57,566 nucleotides of DNA. Origin: Herpomyces periplanetae. Taxonomy: Eukaryota; Ascomycota; Laboulbeniomycetes; Herpomycetales; Herpomycetaceae. A program made the translations under genes and the position numbers. The stretch's first letter is position 1; each line of letters begins with the position of its first letter. Location of the stretch: NCBI GenBank assembly GCA_009733715.1, contig WMKJ01000086.1:1-57566 (forward strand). Direction: 5' to 3'. Under the pieces are notes generated by a model that had not been told where the DNA came from, did no database searches, and saw nothing but the letters and a program-made list of their open reading frames with translations. Shown one piece after another: positions 11,871 to 23,206 of the stretch.

Positions 11871-11911
11871 GGACGGGGTCGGGTCGGGGTCGGAGTCGGG
11901 GTCGGGATCGG
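11871..11911. repeat. GGGTCG-type hexamer repeat
   Basis: Imperfect tandem copies of GGGTCG/GGAGTCG occur within a G-rich noncoding block. In one frame this reads as an artificial Gly-Ser repeat. Confidence 0.8.
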
Positions 11912-12041
11912 TAATTAGCGCAAACGGGACGGGAGGGAACGGGAAAGACAGTGTTGCGGGTTGGTGGGAGTCTAGGCTTGTATTGGGTAAGGTGTCAAAA
12001 GGGATTTTGTGGTGTGGGTACGTGGTTATGTTTGCGTGCAG

Positions 12042-12369
12042 ATGCGGGTCAAACTACTAAACACACGATTTCTCCAAAAGTTAACGACTTTTGTATTTAG
12101 GCATAGCTTCAGCTATGGAATAAGACACTTACCACTTGGGCATAATCTGCATACAAGGTAAAACGCAGGTAGCCGCTCATCTCTCAACGAAGGTACTGGT
12201 ACATTCTTCAGGCAATGTGGAAAATGTACGTGTGAGAGCGTACGTACACGGGGATGCGGCTCAAATGCGGATGCGGGTGCAAGCACACTACTGAGGAGTG
12301 CGTGGACCACATTGATTAATTAGTGATTACTAGTGCATTGAACGGGGGATTTCAAATGCGGGTCCGCAT
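12042..12369. promoter_or_regulatory. Cluster of ATGCGG motifs including a perfect inverted repeat
   Basis: ATGCGG occurs at 12042, 12254, 12265, 12271 and 12356, and its complement CCGCAT at 12364. The last two form a perfect dyad, ATGCGG-GT-CCGCAT (12356-12369). Six copies of a hexamer within 330 bases, including a dyad, suggest transcription-factor sites 1.3-1.7 kb upstream of the Ime2-like kinase. The binding factor is unknown. Confidence 0.4.
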
Positions 12370-13065
12370 CTAGACCAGACTCATGGTACCGGTATAAGTC
12401 GTGGCGGCGTAAATCTGTCCACTGAATAAATGCAACCCGTCCCAGCGACAGACGAATCTTTAAACACAAAAGCTTGCGTGCCAGCACTCACATACGCTGG
12501 CTCGTACGAAGAATCGTTCTAGCCGGCGGCGAGAACCGGTTAATCTCGGACTTACGGCTATCTTTATCGTCAAATTTAACACGTAATCACGTGTGTATAG
12601 GGGTTGGCGAGTATTGAATAGATGGCGGTAATACACTAAAACTTTTCGGATTTCGTATATCGTAAACTTATTATTACTTATCAATAACATTTATCGGGTG
12701 AATGAATCAAATTTAATCCTCCATTTTTTGGTTTTGGCATGGCTTGTCTTAATTCCATTTTATCTAATTACCCATTAACTTAAAGTATAAGTAGTAGTGT
12801 GCATCATGCTAAGAGAAATGGATTTTAAAGAGATTGCGTGATGATTATAGAGTGGGGATGATATGTTCTTCAAGAATAATTTGTTATCAGTCAACTATAC
12901 CTTTAACACTACTAGTACCACCACACATCCAAATTCACCACATTCTGCACATCATTTCCCAAGTCTCTATCTATACTTTTTCAACCCTTCCTTTGCCTTC
13001 CCCATAACTCACTACTCAAATACTGTCCCCATTTCCCTGTCCGAATAATTTTTATATAACTTTTT

Positions 13066-13110
13066 ACCGTACCGCACCGCACCGCACCGTACCATACCAT
13101 ACCATACCAT
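13066..13110. repeat. ACCRY pentanucleotide repeat, 9 copies
   Basis: Nine consecutive pentamers: ACCGT, three ACCGC, ACCGT, then four ACCAT. It lies about 600 bases upstream of the kinase ATG, just after the G-rich to C-rich switch. Confidence 0.9.
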
Positions 13111-13704
13111 TACCTCTCACTTCCCTTTCGACACGCGTCTCTCCACCAAACTCCAAAACCCGCAGCCTCAACATCGCCCAACTTTTTCTCCTACTCCCTT
13201 CTCTCACATGACCTTTCCATTATGGTGATTTTGGGTTTGGTTAATACCAACTGGCTAATTAAGGGGTGTTCATTTTGAAAATTTTCCCATGGACCACGAC
13301 GGAGCGGAAAAACCATTTGGGCGATTTAAATAGCAGATTCCTGGGCCGCGACAACTATCCAACGGATTTACTTTCACATTTTCCATTTAGTATTTTTTTA
13401 AAACTTTACAACGCGCGTCTTGAAAGACGTTAAATATTTACCAAAGTGAAAGGTTATCATTTAAGGGATTATCTTACGCGAAAGATTATAGAAAAGGGTA
13501 TCGTTTTGAAAGTTTTTTCCTCCTCCCCCAATATCTCTTGCATGTCGATGAACGACTCGAGCTTATTTTAGTTACGATAATCGTGAGCTACCTGTTACAT
13601 CGTAACAACGATCGATTTGGGTTTAAACGGTTTATTCATTAGGCAGTTAGATACTGCTTTCACCAGAGGATATATTACATATACACACGTTCACACCTTC
13701 ATTC

Positions 13705-16128
13705 ATGTTTTCCTTTTCACAACAACAGCAGCCTGACGGTTGGCAACGCAGGCGCAGGTATGACCCTCCTATAGTATCTCATCTTCGTGATAAAAAGTTA
13801 GAAGGAAAAGGATGCCATACTCTTCATTCTCAAAGCCCAAGACTTCATCATCAACAAATATCTCCCGGCTCCTCAGGAACAGCTTCATTAGCCGAACGTT
13901 TTCAAATTATCAAACAAATTGGTGACGGTAGCTTTGGTACCGTATCTCTAGCTAGAGTACGCTCTACCTGTAATTTATCAACCCCCGGAAATTCTTTAAT
14001 GGTTGCCGTTAAAACTATGAAGAAATCTTTCCATTCCTTTAACCATTGTCTGGATCTTCGTGAAATCATCTTCCTTCGAAGTTTACCAAATCATCCCCAC
14101 ATTGTTGCTGCTCTAGACATCTTTTTGGATCCTTCCACCAAACATTTACACATCGTCATGGAGTATCTCGATTGTAATCTTTATCAACTATTAAAAAGTC
14201 GTTCCCATAAATTACTCGATCGATCTTGCGTTAAGAACATATTACATCAAATTTTGCTAGGTTTACACCATATACATACTCACAACTTTTTTCATCGGGA
14301 TGTCAAACCGGAAAACATTCTTGTTTCATTAGTTCCCCTATCCAATACATCTTCGTCTACATCACCGGCCCATCCGTCATCTGCATCTTCATCGGCATCC
14401 TCTGCATCATCGGCGTCTTCTGCTTCTTCATCTTCCCCTACAGCTTTCAAAAGATATTCTTCCATCGTTTCTCCCATCTTTTCCTCTCCCGCATATATCG
14501 TCAAAATTGCAGACTTTGGTCTAGCTCGTGAGATCCATTCTTCTCCTCCTTATACTACCTACGTATCTACACGATGGTATAGAGCTCCAGAAGTTTTATT
14601 ACGTGCTACCGATTATTCTGCTCCCGTTGATATTTGGGCTTTCGGCGCTATGGCTGTAGAAATTGCCACCCTAAGACCTTTGTTTCCCGGTACAAATGAA
14701 GTCGATCAAGTTTGGCGTATATGTGAGATCATGGGAAGTCCTGGAAAATGGGTTAATCGGAACGGATGTAGAATGGGCGGTGGTGAATGGAAAGATGGTT
14801 TGAAACTTGGAATGAAACTCGGTTTTTCCTTTCCAAAGGTAACACCTATTCTTTTTTCTTTTACCCTTTCTTATTTTTATGTAAATGTATCCTTCCTTGC
14901 TAACTTTTCCTTTCTTTACCTTCCATTATAGATGGCACCTCATTCTCTCGAATCTATTCTTCGGTCCCCTACCTGGCCTTCAAGTCTCGCCAACTTTGTT
15001 ACCTGGTGTTTAATGTGGGATCCCAGAAATCGGCCCAGTTCAACAGAAGCTCTTAAACATGAATATTTTCAAACTTCCCGTGATTTTATCAGATTTCGAT
15101 CTTCATCTGCCGCTCTATTCAATCGTAAGGCCATCGCTCCCTCTGTCACTGCTGCAACATCTTCAAATCCCATCACCACCACCACATCAAGCTGTACACC
15201 GAACATCCCTCCATCTAATCCTCCCTCATGTCACGGTGGTGTAACTCCATCAAAAGCTTCATCCTGGTTTCGCAAATCTTTCATTGCTGGTCGCAGCCTC
15301 GGTACTAGCGGTGTTTCTACCTCTTCTTTTACTTCTTTACCTTATCCTACCCCGCAACCTATGGCCCAACAGGCAAACATTCCTTCTAATCATGCTATCC
15401 TGAACAATCTCCCAAATCAGTCTAACAATCACCTTCAAGATGCGTCATCTGTCTTTCCCATAACTACTCCAATGCAAGATTGCTCTAAAATACATCCCTT
15501 CTCTACCTCCGCCTCCGCTTCCGCCGCTTTAAACAGTCATTCTCCTCTCTTCCATTCTACCTCTAATCTTTTATTACCTTCCATTCCTCCCATATCGCCA
15601 ATTATAAATAATCCCCGGTTAAACGATCCATCCTCTTCAATATCTTATGCTCGTGATCAACCCCTGCTACCGATTCATCCAAGAATCCCCCGTTCTTCAT
15701 CACTGTCTCGACGTCCTATTGCAAACCACACTTTCATACATCCAAGCCATAAACTGGAAAATATTCCTGTACACAATATACCAGACACCAAGGAGGGTTT
15801 CTTTTCAAATCTTCGCAAACGCGCTCGTCGCATATCTACTCGACATATTCCTCCCATAACCCAATTTTTTGACGATTCTCGTGAACATATTACCATGTCT
15901 ATTCCAATGGCTACTTCTGCAGCCCCCCCCGTACACGTTCCCGCTCCTCCATTTCCTCAATCATCGAATATGTCTCATTCTCACGCTTCTTGCTCCAATT
16001 TACACCTTCGTTCAACTAGGAGATCATCCGGTGGAATATCCCTCTTCAAGAGACACAGTTTAATAAATTATTCTACTTGGAATAATCTAACATCACCCCC
16101 CGGTGATCATTTCCCGCCTGATTCGTGA
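13705..16128 (+). CDS. Ime2-like (MAK/ICK-related) Ser/Thr protein kinase
   Basis: Exons 13705-14838 and 14932-16128 (93-nt phase-0 intron, branch GCTAAC) give 776 aa. Kinase motifs in order: Gly-rich loop GDGSFGTV (about 73-80), AVK lysine (about 101-104), HRDVKPEN catalytic loop (about 197-204), DFG (about 270), TTY activation-loop motif in PYTTYVSTRWYRAPEVLLR, and DIWAFG. A Ser-rich insert of about 50 residues sits between the catalytic loop and DFG; S. cerevisiae Ime2 also has an insertion here. The C-terminal ~380 residues are low-complexity Ser/Pro/Thr/His sequence. Ime2-family kinases act downstream of CDK-like signals in meiotic entry, sporulation and sexual development. The TxY motif, YVSTRWYRAPE and the insert fit Ime2 better than a MAPK, though a broader MAK/ICK assignment is possible. 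Confidence 0.8.
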
Positions 16129-16253
16129 TCAAACACATATGCTTTTTATTATCCCGTTTGTCTATACATCTTGCTTGATAATTCAGTCATTCATACGCGC
16201 TCACTCTTACGCTCAAGTGTAAGATTTGACGGTTTCCATCACATCTAACCCGC

Positions 16254-17194
16254 TTATATCCGCTTAACATATCCTTGTTGAATCAATCTTTCTACGTCAC
16301 TAAGCTTGATGAAAAATTGGCTATCTTTACTTAAGTTTACCGTTCCAAACTCCGTTTGGATTTCTCCTGCATCTCGTAGTACTCGAACGTCTACGAATAG
16401 CTCTCGGGGTGGTGGTAAACTTCCCGTAATATCAATATCCATCCATTCTCCTTTCAGTCCCGCCAACGTTTCTGTATACTTGTGAACAAATTCCACTTCT
16501 TCGGGTGATAATGCCATCTTTGCTTTCCACTCTCCGTCATCCCTCCCGAATTCGCCTACTTCAAAATTTTCTCTATCTCGTCGTCTACGTTCCATTTGTA
16601 TTGTTGCTTCCCCAGCTTTTGCTTCTATCATCCCGTCCATATTTCCCCCGCTCATGTTACTTTTCATTTGCAGAATATCATACACATCCCATCCAGACCA
16701 GCATAGTCTCTCAAGTCTTTCTATTCGTGATGCTTGATACGCCAGTAGACATCTTTTATTTCTTCGCATTGCCAAATGATGAACTAGTAATCCACATGAA
16801 ATATCCGGAAACTCCATTAGGTCGAATTCTCGCGTCGACCCTCCTATTGAATATGAGTATCGTGAATTTTCTTCACTCTGTGACCTCTTTCGTGCTTCGT
16901 GCCTGTTTCTGGCCTCGTTCTGTAAATGCGAATTTGCCTCATCCAGTTCCCTAGTTTCTCGCACGATCAACTGTACCAGATCTGCTTGGTATTCCGCAAC
17001 ATACGGTAACTTTTGCGTTCGTTTAGCATTTTGAATCTAATTTTCCGTAAGGTATGTACGTGGGTGGATGTATATGCATGTGTGCGTGTCCCCGTATACC
17101 TCACCGCATCCGCATCCCCGTTCCCCTTGCGTTAGCCTACTCACTATAAACAACACGTTTAACGTACCAACTTAAGCCCCAAGTCCCCGTACAT
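16254..17194 (-). CDS. PSF1: GINS complex subunit Psf1
   Basis: Two exons on the minus strand: 17194-17168 (only 27 nt, MYGDLGLKL) and 17036-16254, joined across a 131-nt phase-0 intron with a GTACGT donor and a TTAG acceptor; total 269 aa. The N-terminus matches the S. pombe Psf1 start (MYGDLG-KL) and continues into IQNAKRTQKLPYVAEYQ. Conserved blocks are RRNKRCLLAYQASRIERL, the B-domain region DITGSLPPPRELFVDVRVL, DAGEIQTEFGTVNLSKDSQF and the terminal DVERLIQQGYVKRI. Psf1 is a subunit of the GINS tetramer, part of the CMG replicative helicase in the nucleus. The gene is divergent from the 17523 gene over a shared upstream region of about 330 bases. Without the 27-nt exon the frame lacks its start. 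Confidence 0.92.
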
Positions 17195-17522
17195 CTCGAC
17201 AAAATTAACCCCAAGTCTTGTCAACTCAATTCTTTTTCTTCATCCCATACTCGCCCCCGTCACCCGTCGCCAAATGGCCCGTCCCGTGATTCGGATTTTC
17301 TGTTAATCCCTTGCCCGCTCCTCGCCTTTTACGCGAAGTTCACGATATTTATCGCCGAAGACTTTTCCATTAAACTTTTCTTCCTCTACACCATATCTAC
17401 TTTTCTCTTCGTCAATTTCTCCTTACATACTGGCAAAATCACCTCATTAATTTCGGGACAATCAATCAGTTTACTTTTAACCATTTTTTTTAAGGCTACT
17501 AGAAATTTCTCCTTTCTCTAAA
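17195..17522. promoter_or_regulatory. Shared divergent promoter of Psf1 and the 17523 gene
   Basis: About 330 bases separate the two divergent ATGs. The region is C/T-rich on the + strand. A perfect ACGCGT (MCB-type) hexamer lies just inside the neighbouring coding exon, near 17544; MBF/MCB control is common for replication genes such as Psf1. No clear TATA box is seen. Confidence 0.4.
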
Positions 17523-18593
17523 ATGCTTAAACCTATACTTCGTCACGCGTCATTATTCTACACTTCCTCCCCAGCTGTTCGTGTTCCGCTCCATACCGCT
17601 CTGGTCTCGCTATACACCGCTCGTATTGAACCCTCTGCGTCATGGCGTGAGTATTCCCTCTCCGTGGTACTCTTATACCTTCACTTCATCACATCGAATT
17701 CTTTGTCTTCCACGCGATACTAACACCAAATTTACAATTCCTCCTTTTCTCTTTTATCATGTCAACCCTGTCAAAATTCTCTTTGTTCCAACTAAATAGG
17801 TTCACTTATCCTTTTATATTCCTGTCCACTAAATATACTTTCCCCACCGCGTTATTTTCACTCTTCGCCTACCCTCAATTCCCCTCCCATTGAGTCTGAT
17901 AACACACCGAAACCATCCTCATTATTAAAACACGTCAAATACAACGATCGTTCCCCTTCTCCCGGAAATTCTGTATATCGAAATCCTTCTTTCGAATCTG
18001 CTCTTACTGCTTCCCTTGCTCGAAACCATACTTCTCCCCATATTCTGTCGTCTAAGACAAATTCTGCAAAAGGCGATGCAAACCGCCTCGTCAAAAAACT
18101 CATCCTTCCCTGGAATCCTCATGCGCAATCTAGTGCTCCACACACTCCTAAGCCCGACTCTGTCTCTCATTTGCCATCTAATCAATCTCTATTACATTGG
18201 TTTTTTCATTGTCGTGCCTTACACGTTTGGATTTCTTTGGGAACTTTAACGTCTCTTGTTCTAATCACTTACCTTCACAAATTGCGCTCCTGGTACTCCT
18301 CTTCAGCTGCTGCAGCCTCTGCAGACCCGGTTGCAGTTCTTCCTGTTGTATCTGATCTTTTTTGGCATCCCTTTGTCACCATACCACTCTATATTCAAGC
18401 TTTTCGTTTATACAAATTGGATGAGAGTAGCAAAGTTTCTCAAAAGCGAATTCGTGCTATGCAACAGGCCGAAAAGACTCTCCTCCAACGTCAAAAAAGC
18501 GGTGAGTCCATGGGTTGGTTAGCTGATACTTTCGGTCCCGTTGAACCTCGTGAACCCCCCCCTTCTCAATCAGCTTCCCAACAATCTGCCTAA
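17523..18593 (+). CDS. Putative mitochondrial membrane protein of unknown function
   Basis: Exons 17523-17646 and 17800-18593 (153-nt intron, GTGAGT donor, TAG acceptor; phase 1 joins cleanly as C|GT) give 305 aa. The first exon encodes an Arg/Ser/Leu-rich, acid-poor leader (MLKPILRHASLFYTSSPAVR), typical of a mitochondrial presequence. The middle is Ser/Pro-rich. Around residues 190-215 a hydrophobic stretch (HVWISLGTLTSLVLITYL) looks like a membrane span, and a second, weaker one lies near FWHPFVTIPLYIQ. The C-terminus is charged and helical (KVSQKRIRAMQQAEKTLLQRQK), then Pro-rich. I do not recognise the family. Frame continuity over the intron and about 265 codons of open frame in exon 2 support a real gene. 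Confidence 0.6.
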
Positions 18594-18750
18594 ATTGGCG
18601 TCTACTGCGGTGAATTTTTTCCAATACTATGGGATTAGAAACATCAAATTTAGCGTTTCTATGACGGTGCGGATTAATTTAAATTGATTGATTTATACGT
18701 GGAAAATTACACACTTGTCATAATCACTTCACACTGCCTGCCGTTTCCGT

Positions 18751-20181
18751 TTACACGGCCGCAAAATTTCGTACTGCTTGGAACAGCTCGTATGCTGTGG
18801 CATCCTGTCGATAAAACACATGTTGTATTAAACGTGGAAATAATGATCTGTTAATTCCCCCTCTTGGTGGACGCCAAACTTCTGTACGGGATGTACTTTC
18901 ACGCATTGCTACCGCATCGGCCGATAACGCGGATGATGCTGCAGCAGATGACGCCCATTCTGACGTTGTAGCTGTCGTGTTCACAGTTGAGTTGGACGAG
19001 CCAACTCGACTTGAACTTGACGTATGTTTAACGTTTGATTTAACTAGTTTGCTGGGAGATGTAGCTTCAGCATTCCCTAAACATCCGGTAATGTTAATGG
19101 GGTTTGCACTGACGCTGAGTAGTGAATCAGGAAGTCCAGAAGCTGTATAATGCGATAACGTATCGATAAGACGAATGGAAATAATACGGAATGTATCGTG
19201 AGATGATGTCTTCAGTCGTGTCTGAACGCTTTCTAATTTACCCGTATCGTCATCACTCGATTGTGTTATACTCTTGTAAAACAGAGTAATTGCCTCCTCT
19301 TCGTGAGGTGTTATACTAGGCGCATAAGCTATAGCTACGTCGGCTTCACACACGGCCAACTCTTCTCTACTTGGATCCATTAGAAAATTATCCCCCACAA
19401 CACCCACGAGTAAGCTAATTGGCGGATAAAGAATGCGCCATGAACTGGGTGATGCGGTTAACGCTTTACTTAACTTTTGACCCGTTATCAGAGTTGGATT
19501 AAATTCATTTGTTATCCCGCTACCTCGTGTCATATTTGGCTCTTTTGTTACTGGGATTCGGGGGTACAATAACGTTGATTCCTCCCAATCATCGTGAAAC
19601 ATCAGGTCCTCTTCACCTCGTGATATTAATCGTGGAACCCGACAATCTAACAGTGCCAAATTAGCTGCAATAGCCAGCAACGGTAAAGGATATGCTTGTG
19701 GCGTTGATAATACTAATAAGTCAAGGCATAGCTTCCAGTGAAACCGAGAATTAATGTAAAGTGCACGATGGAGAACTGGACACGTTACCAGCGTATCCTT
19801 TAATATACACGCTAGTGTATTTGATAGCATATCATCATCCCGAAATCCACTAATATTGACTACGCATTCAATCCATGAACCATCAAAAAATTCTTCTCCA
19901 TTTCCATTGCTATCATCATTGAAATTCCTATTTCCTTGAGCTTCCAGTGTAACTCCCGCAATTGCTTCAGTTCCATCAGCAAAACATACGCGTGCGCTAC
20001 CATTAACTGTTCCACTTTTCCCACTTAGAATTCCCGTTTCTGCATTCATAGCTCGAAATTCATCCCCCGATCTTCCATCTGGTCGCACAGGTGGTTTCAA
20101 AATTAAGCTGGAGTACAGATAAGCCAATTCTGCCGGTGAAAGCAGAACTTGCCGCGAATTAGCAATATGTTTAGCTGGCAT
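18751..20181 (-). CDS. RRP42: Exosome core subunit Rrp42-like (RNase PH fold)
   Basis: Single exon. The frame extends to 20226 but opens there with TTG; the first ATG is at 20181 (476 aa). The N-terminal signature LLSPAELAYLYSSL, then PPVRPDGRSGDEFR, NGSARVCFADGTEAIAGVTL, matches fungal Rrp42, one of six RNase PH-type ring subunits of the RNA exosome (3'-5' RNA processing in nucleus and cytoplasm). Further family-like blocks are YINSRFHWKLCLDLLVLS and YPLPLLAIAANLALLDCRVP. At 476 aa it is much longer than the usual 265-300 aa; the extra length comes from inserted low-complexity segments (e.g. NDDSNGNGEEF and a Ser/Thr/Ala-rich stretch near the C-terminus). Eukaryotic ring subunits of this type are normally catalytically inactive. 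A short additional 5' exon is possible. Confidence 0.85.
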   Translation of the reverse strand: MPAKHIANSRQVLLSPAELAYLYSSLILKPPVRPDGRSGDEFRAMNAETGILSGKSGTVNGSARVCFADGTEAIAGVTLEAQGNRNFNDDSNGNGEEFFDGSWIECVVNISGFRDDDMLSNTLACILKDTLVTCPVLHRALYINSRFHWKLCLDLLVLSTPQAYPLPLLAIAANLALLDCRVPRLISRGEEDLMFHDDWEESTLLYPRIPVTKEPNMTRGSGITNEFNPTLITGQKLSKALTASPSSWRILYPPISLLVGVVGDNFLMDPSREELAVCEADVAIAYAPSITPHEEEAITLFYKSITQSSDDDTGKLESVQTRLKTSSHDTFRIISIRLIDTLSHYTASGLPDSLLSVSANPINITGCLGNAEATSPSKLVKSNVKHTSSSSRVGSSNSTVNTTATTSEWASSAAASSALSADAVAMRESTSRTEVWRPPRGGINRSLFPRLIQHVFYRQDATAYELFQAVRNFAAV

Positions 20182-23160
20182 CCCGACACAAAAATACCCT
20201 TCTGATGATACTTTTCTCAAGGCCAACTACCCTTAATCCTTTCAACCTTCTATATGCCTGCCTCTGAACTCCATTTGACACCGTCCGATTTTCTTGATAA
20301 TTCTTCTTCTCTTTAACTGTTCTTATCCATCTTTCCGTGTGCGATTCATCGACAAACAGTTTGCTCCCATTTACCATCATGTGACTCTAAGCGAACTTGC
20401 AAGGTCTGCCCGGTAAAGGGAAATTCAGCGCGTTTGAATAATGGTCTGGTTCGGTTCTCTGGTTTCTTCTCTTCCAATTCGTTGATTGATCTACTGCTGT
20501 TTGTAACTGCAGTTAATCCTATCCATCATGAGATTATCTACGTTTACATACGTTATACCTATTTTCCCCCAGTTAGCCCAGTGCTACTACACTTAAACTA
20601 TATCAGCTCAACCTTCGCCTCGTATACCTGAAAAATCTTCTCTATATGCCAAACCTACTCTACAGTCCCTACAGTTTTGTCTAATCTATTGGATATATCC
20701 TTATATTTACCCGCTATTATCCTCCTTGCACGCTGCACAACGTTAACTCGTGTATAGGTCACACATTACATCGCAGTGGATGTATTGGTGGAGATAACGT
20801 CCTTCATGTCATGGCTATTACTGCTTTTATTATTGTTACCCCGTCACTGGTTCATCCCTAGGTATTGGCTTACCATGCTCCCTAATTAAAATTCATTGCC
20901 GTTAAACGAACCCTCGGCGTATTCATAAAATCTTTACGCCGTGCTATCATCCGTTAATTTCATTCCGTTCACCCCCTTTAATACTCTTATATCGAACGTA
21001 CTTTGCTGTATTTTACTTCACGTTTCGTTGTCTTCAACTCAAGATCCAGTTTCCTTACACCGTTTATTATGGGTCTGGAAATAGGTATTTTTGCAACACA
21101 GCAGTGGAGACGAACAACGGAGATGTGATCAGGGACAAACAATAACGTGTGAAATGTTCAGAATGATTGGTTAAACCGTTAGTGGAATCGATCAATCTGC
21201 GATTGGTAGACTTTTCCTCTTCCATCCTTAAATCGGACTGCATCGCCCATCCTCCTTGTACTAGTTTGCATGTGTAAATTGTTTCTGTCCCAAACTCCAA
21301 TGAACATCCCAATGCTAGTATGAATAGTCTGGGTACTTCACAAATTTTGGGTTAATTGCAGATTCCGATTTGGCCCTGTCATTATTTTCTATTAGCATAT
21401 TATTATATGAAACGAAACGCTGCCTTTGAGATCGTATAAGCGCGCTTATCCCCGTACTATGTGCAACAAACTTTGCTTTCATAGGAACCGAGATGCGCGC
21501 CCGAATAAAGACCTGGGATGATGTGGTGATTTTAAGACCCTTTATGCCTATTCATTTTTGGTGGTCAATGGCTTAACAAACCCCAAGTGTTTCGCAGAAC
21601 CATACTTCCCATAAAGTACTTGTACTTGTATACCTAAATCTGCTCTACATGATTTTACCGGGTACAAGAATTACGAGTTACTTCTTCTTACAATGTTCAT
21701 ATTATATACCCCAACGTTTGTACCGTGTGATCCAATGTGAATACACGTATCATATAATGTGGAAGTTTAAACTTGAAATTTCCTTGTTCGCTCATTATTC
21801 TTGCTAATCTTAAACGCGTACTCTTTTGGCCGATCATTTCCGTTTACACATGCGTGATAGGAAAGCCACTTGCAGCCGAGTGTATTCCGTTTACTCTCCG
21901 AGACGGTAATGAAAGTTTCCCTACAGTATGTGTGAACGTTAGCCCATGTTGGTTTCGGATAACTATAGCAGACCCAACAGAAAGGTGAGCTGCTGCGATG
22001 GAATAAGGTCCTGCACCTGTTCCGGTAATTTACGGGTAAAAATAATAACATTCAAAGGAAAATGGTGGGCTTGGAGGCTCAATTTTTGAAGCGCTTAACA
22101 GCATTGTCATTGAGTTTGGAGGGGGCGCAATGTCCATAGGTTAGCAGATGAGCATAAACTTTATTTGAATTTTCATTGCAAAGAGCTGCTTGCGTGTTAG
22201 TTGTCATACGAAAGAAGAATTATTCAAAGAATTGTTACCAAATAGTAGGCCGACTTCATTATAGCCAAGTCGCATTGCTGACCGAAAGCGGAAAATGGGT
22301 TCTTTGTTGTTGTGTAGATATGTGCGCGCGCATGCAAGCGCTTATTCTCATTGTCAGTATTTGAATAATGATAACTACATGGCACATTTTCTAAGCTTGA
22401 CAGTGGCTGCGACAGAGGCGGCAGAAGCAGTATCTCGGACATTACTGTTTATGTGAAACGGTAAATTTGTGTCGTACGGGACGTGAAAATACGCGCTGGA
22501 AATGACCGACAGAAAATGAATGCATCATGGAGTGCTAATTTAATTGCAAATTGAGTGATAAGTATATTCAGGGTATGGGCTAGGGAAATGTATGGTAGCC
22601 GACCCTGAAAGAGTTGTACTGGTAGGTTGTGCAGGTGTATGGTGTGCATATTCGGGCTTTTATTAACGTGTAGCCAGTAATTGGGTATCTTAGGACGTAT
22701 AAACATTACGGAAATGAGAGCGGCGCCACAGGTTGTACGAAAACAGTTGACGAAGTGAAGGGAGAATGCTGGAAAGTTGGTCAGCTATTTTACAATAATA
22801 ATTGTAATGATTTGACATGAAGGTATCGAAGAGCGCGCGTTTTTAATATCAGGTTTGTACATTGTTGAATGTAGGCACAAGATGTTTGCTAAGTGGAGAG
22901 TAGGGACAAGATAGACGGAGCTCGCGAACCTTAGGAAGTTATGTGTTTGTTGAATGAGCTGGATAAGCGCTTAAAATGCCAAATTTTCCCAGGCTAAACG
23001 ACGTGGAAGGGAAAAGTTTTGAACGCACACGACGACTGGTTGGTTGGTGATGGCCACGGATGCCGGGTAGCTTTGTATAATAGGGAAAGGGGGAAGGGGT
23101 GAAACGGCCCCGACGCTTAGTCGCAGCATTGGACGTGATAATGCACAGTTGACGTGAGGT

Positions 23161-23206
23161 GTGTGTGCGCATATGCGCATGTGTGAGTGCGCAAGCATGC
23201 GCGCGA
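23161..23206. repeat. Alternating purine-pyrimidine tract with 14-bp palindrome
   Basis: A GT/GC/AT alternating tract (23161-23185) contains the perfect palindrome TGCGCATATGCGCA (23166-23179), followed by further GC alternation. Such DNA can adopt Z-form; no gene is nearby. Confidence 0.7.

Larger units (their letters stand above)
10164..13704. other. 3.5-kb gene-free region upstream of the Ime2-like kinase
   Basis: I find no gene supported by codon structure or family similarity. The + strand is strongly G-rich up to about 12.85 kb, then switches abruptly to C-rich. The region holds a TGGAY pentamer repeat (10659-10693), a GGGTCG-type repeat (11871-11911), an ATGCGG motif cluster (12042-12369) and an ACCRY pentamer repeat (13066-13110). 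Minus-strand ORFs here (e.g. 11402-11842, 146 aa) resemble nothing I recognise. It probably contains the promoter and leader of the kinase gene. Confidence 0.6.
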
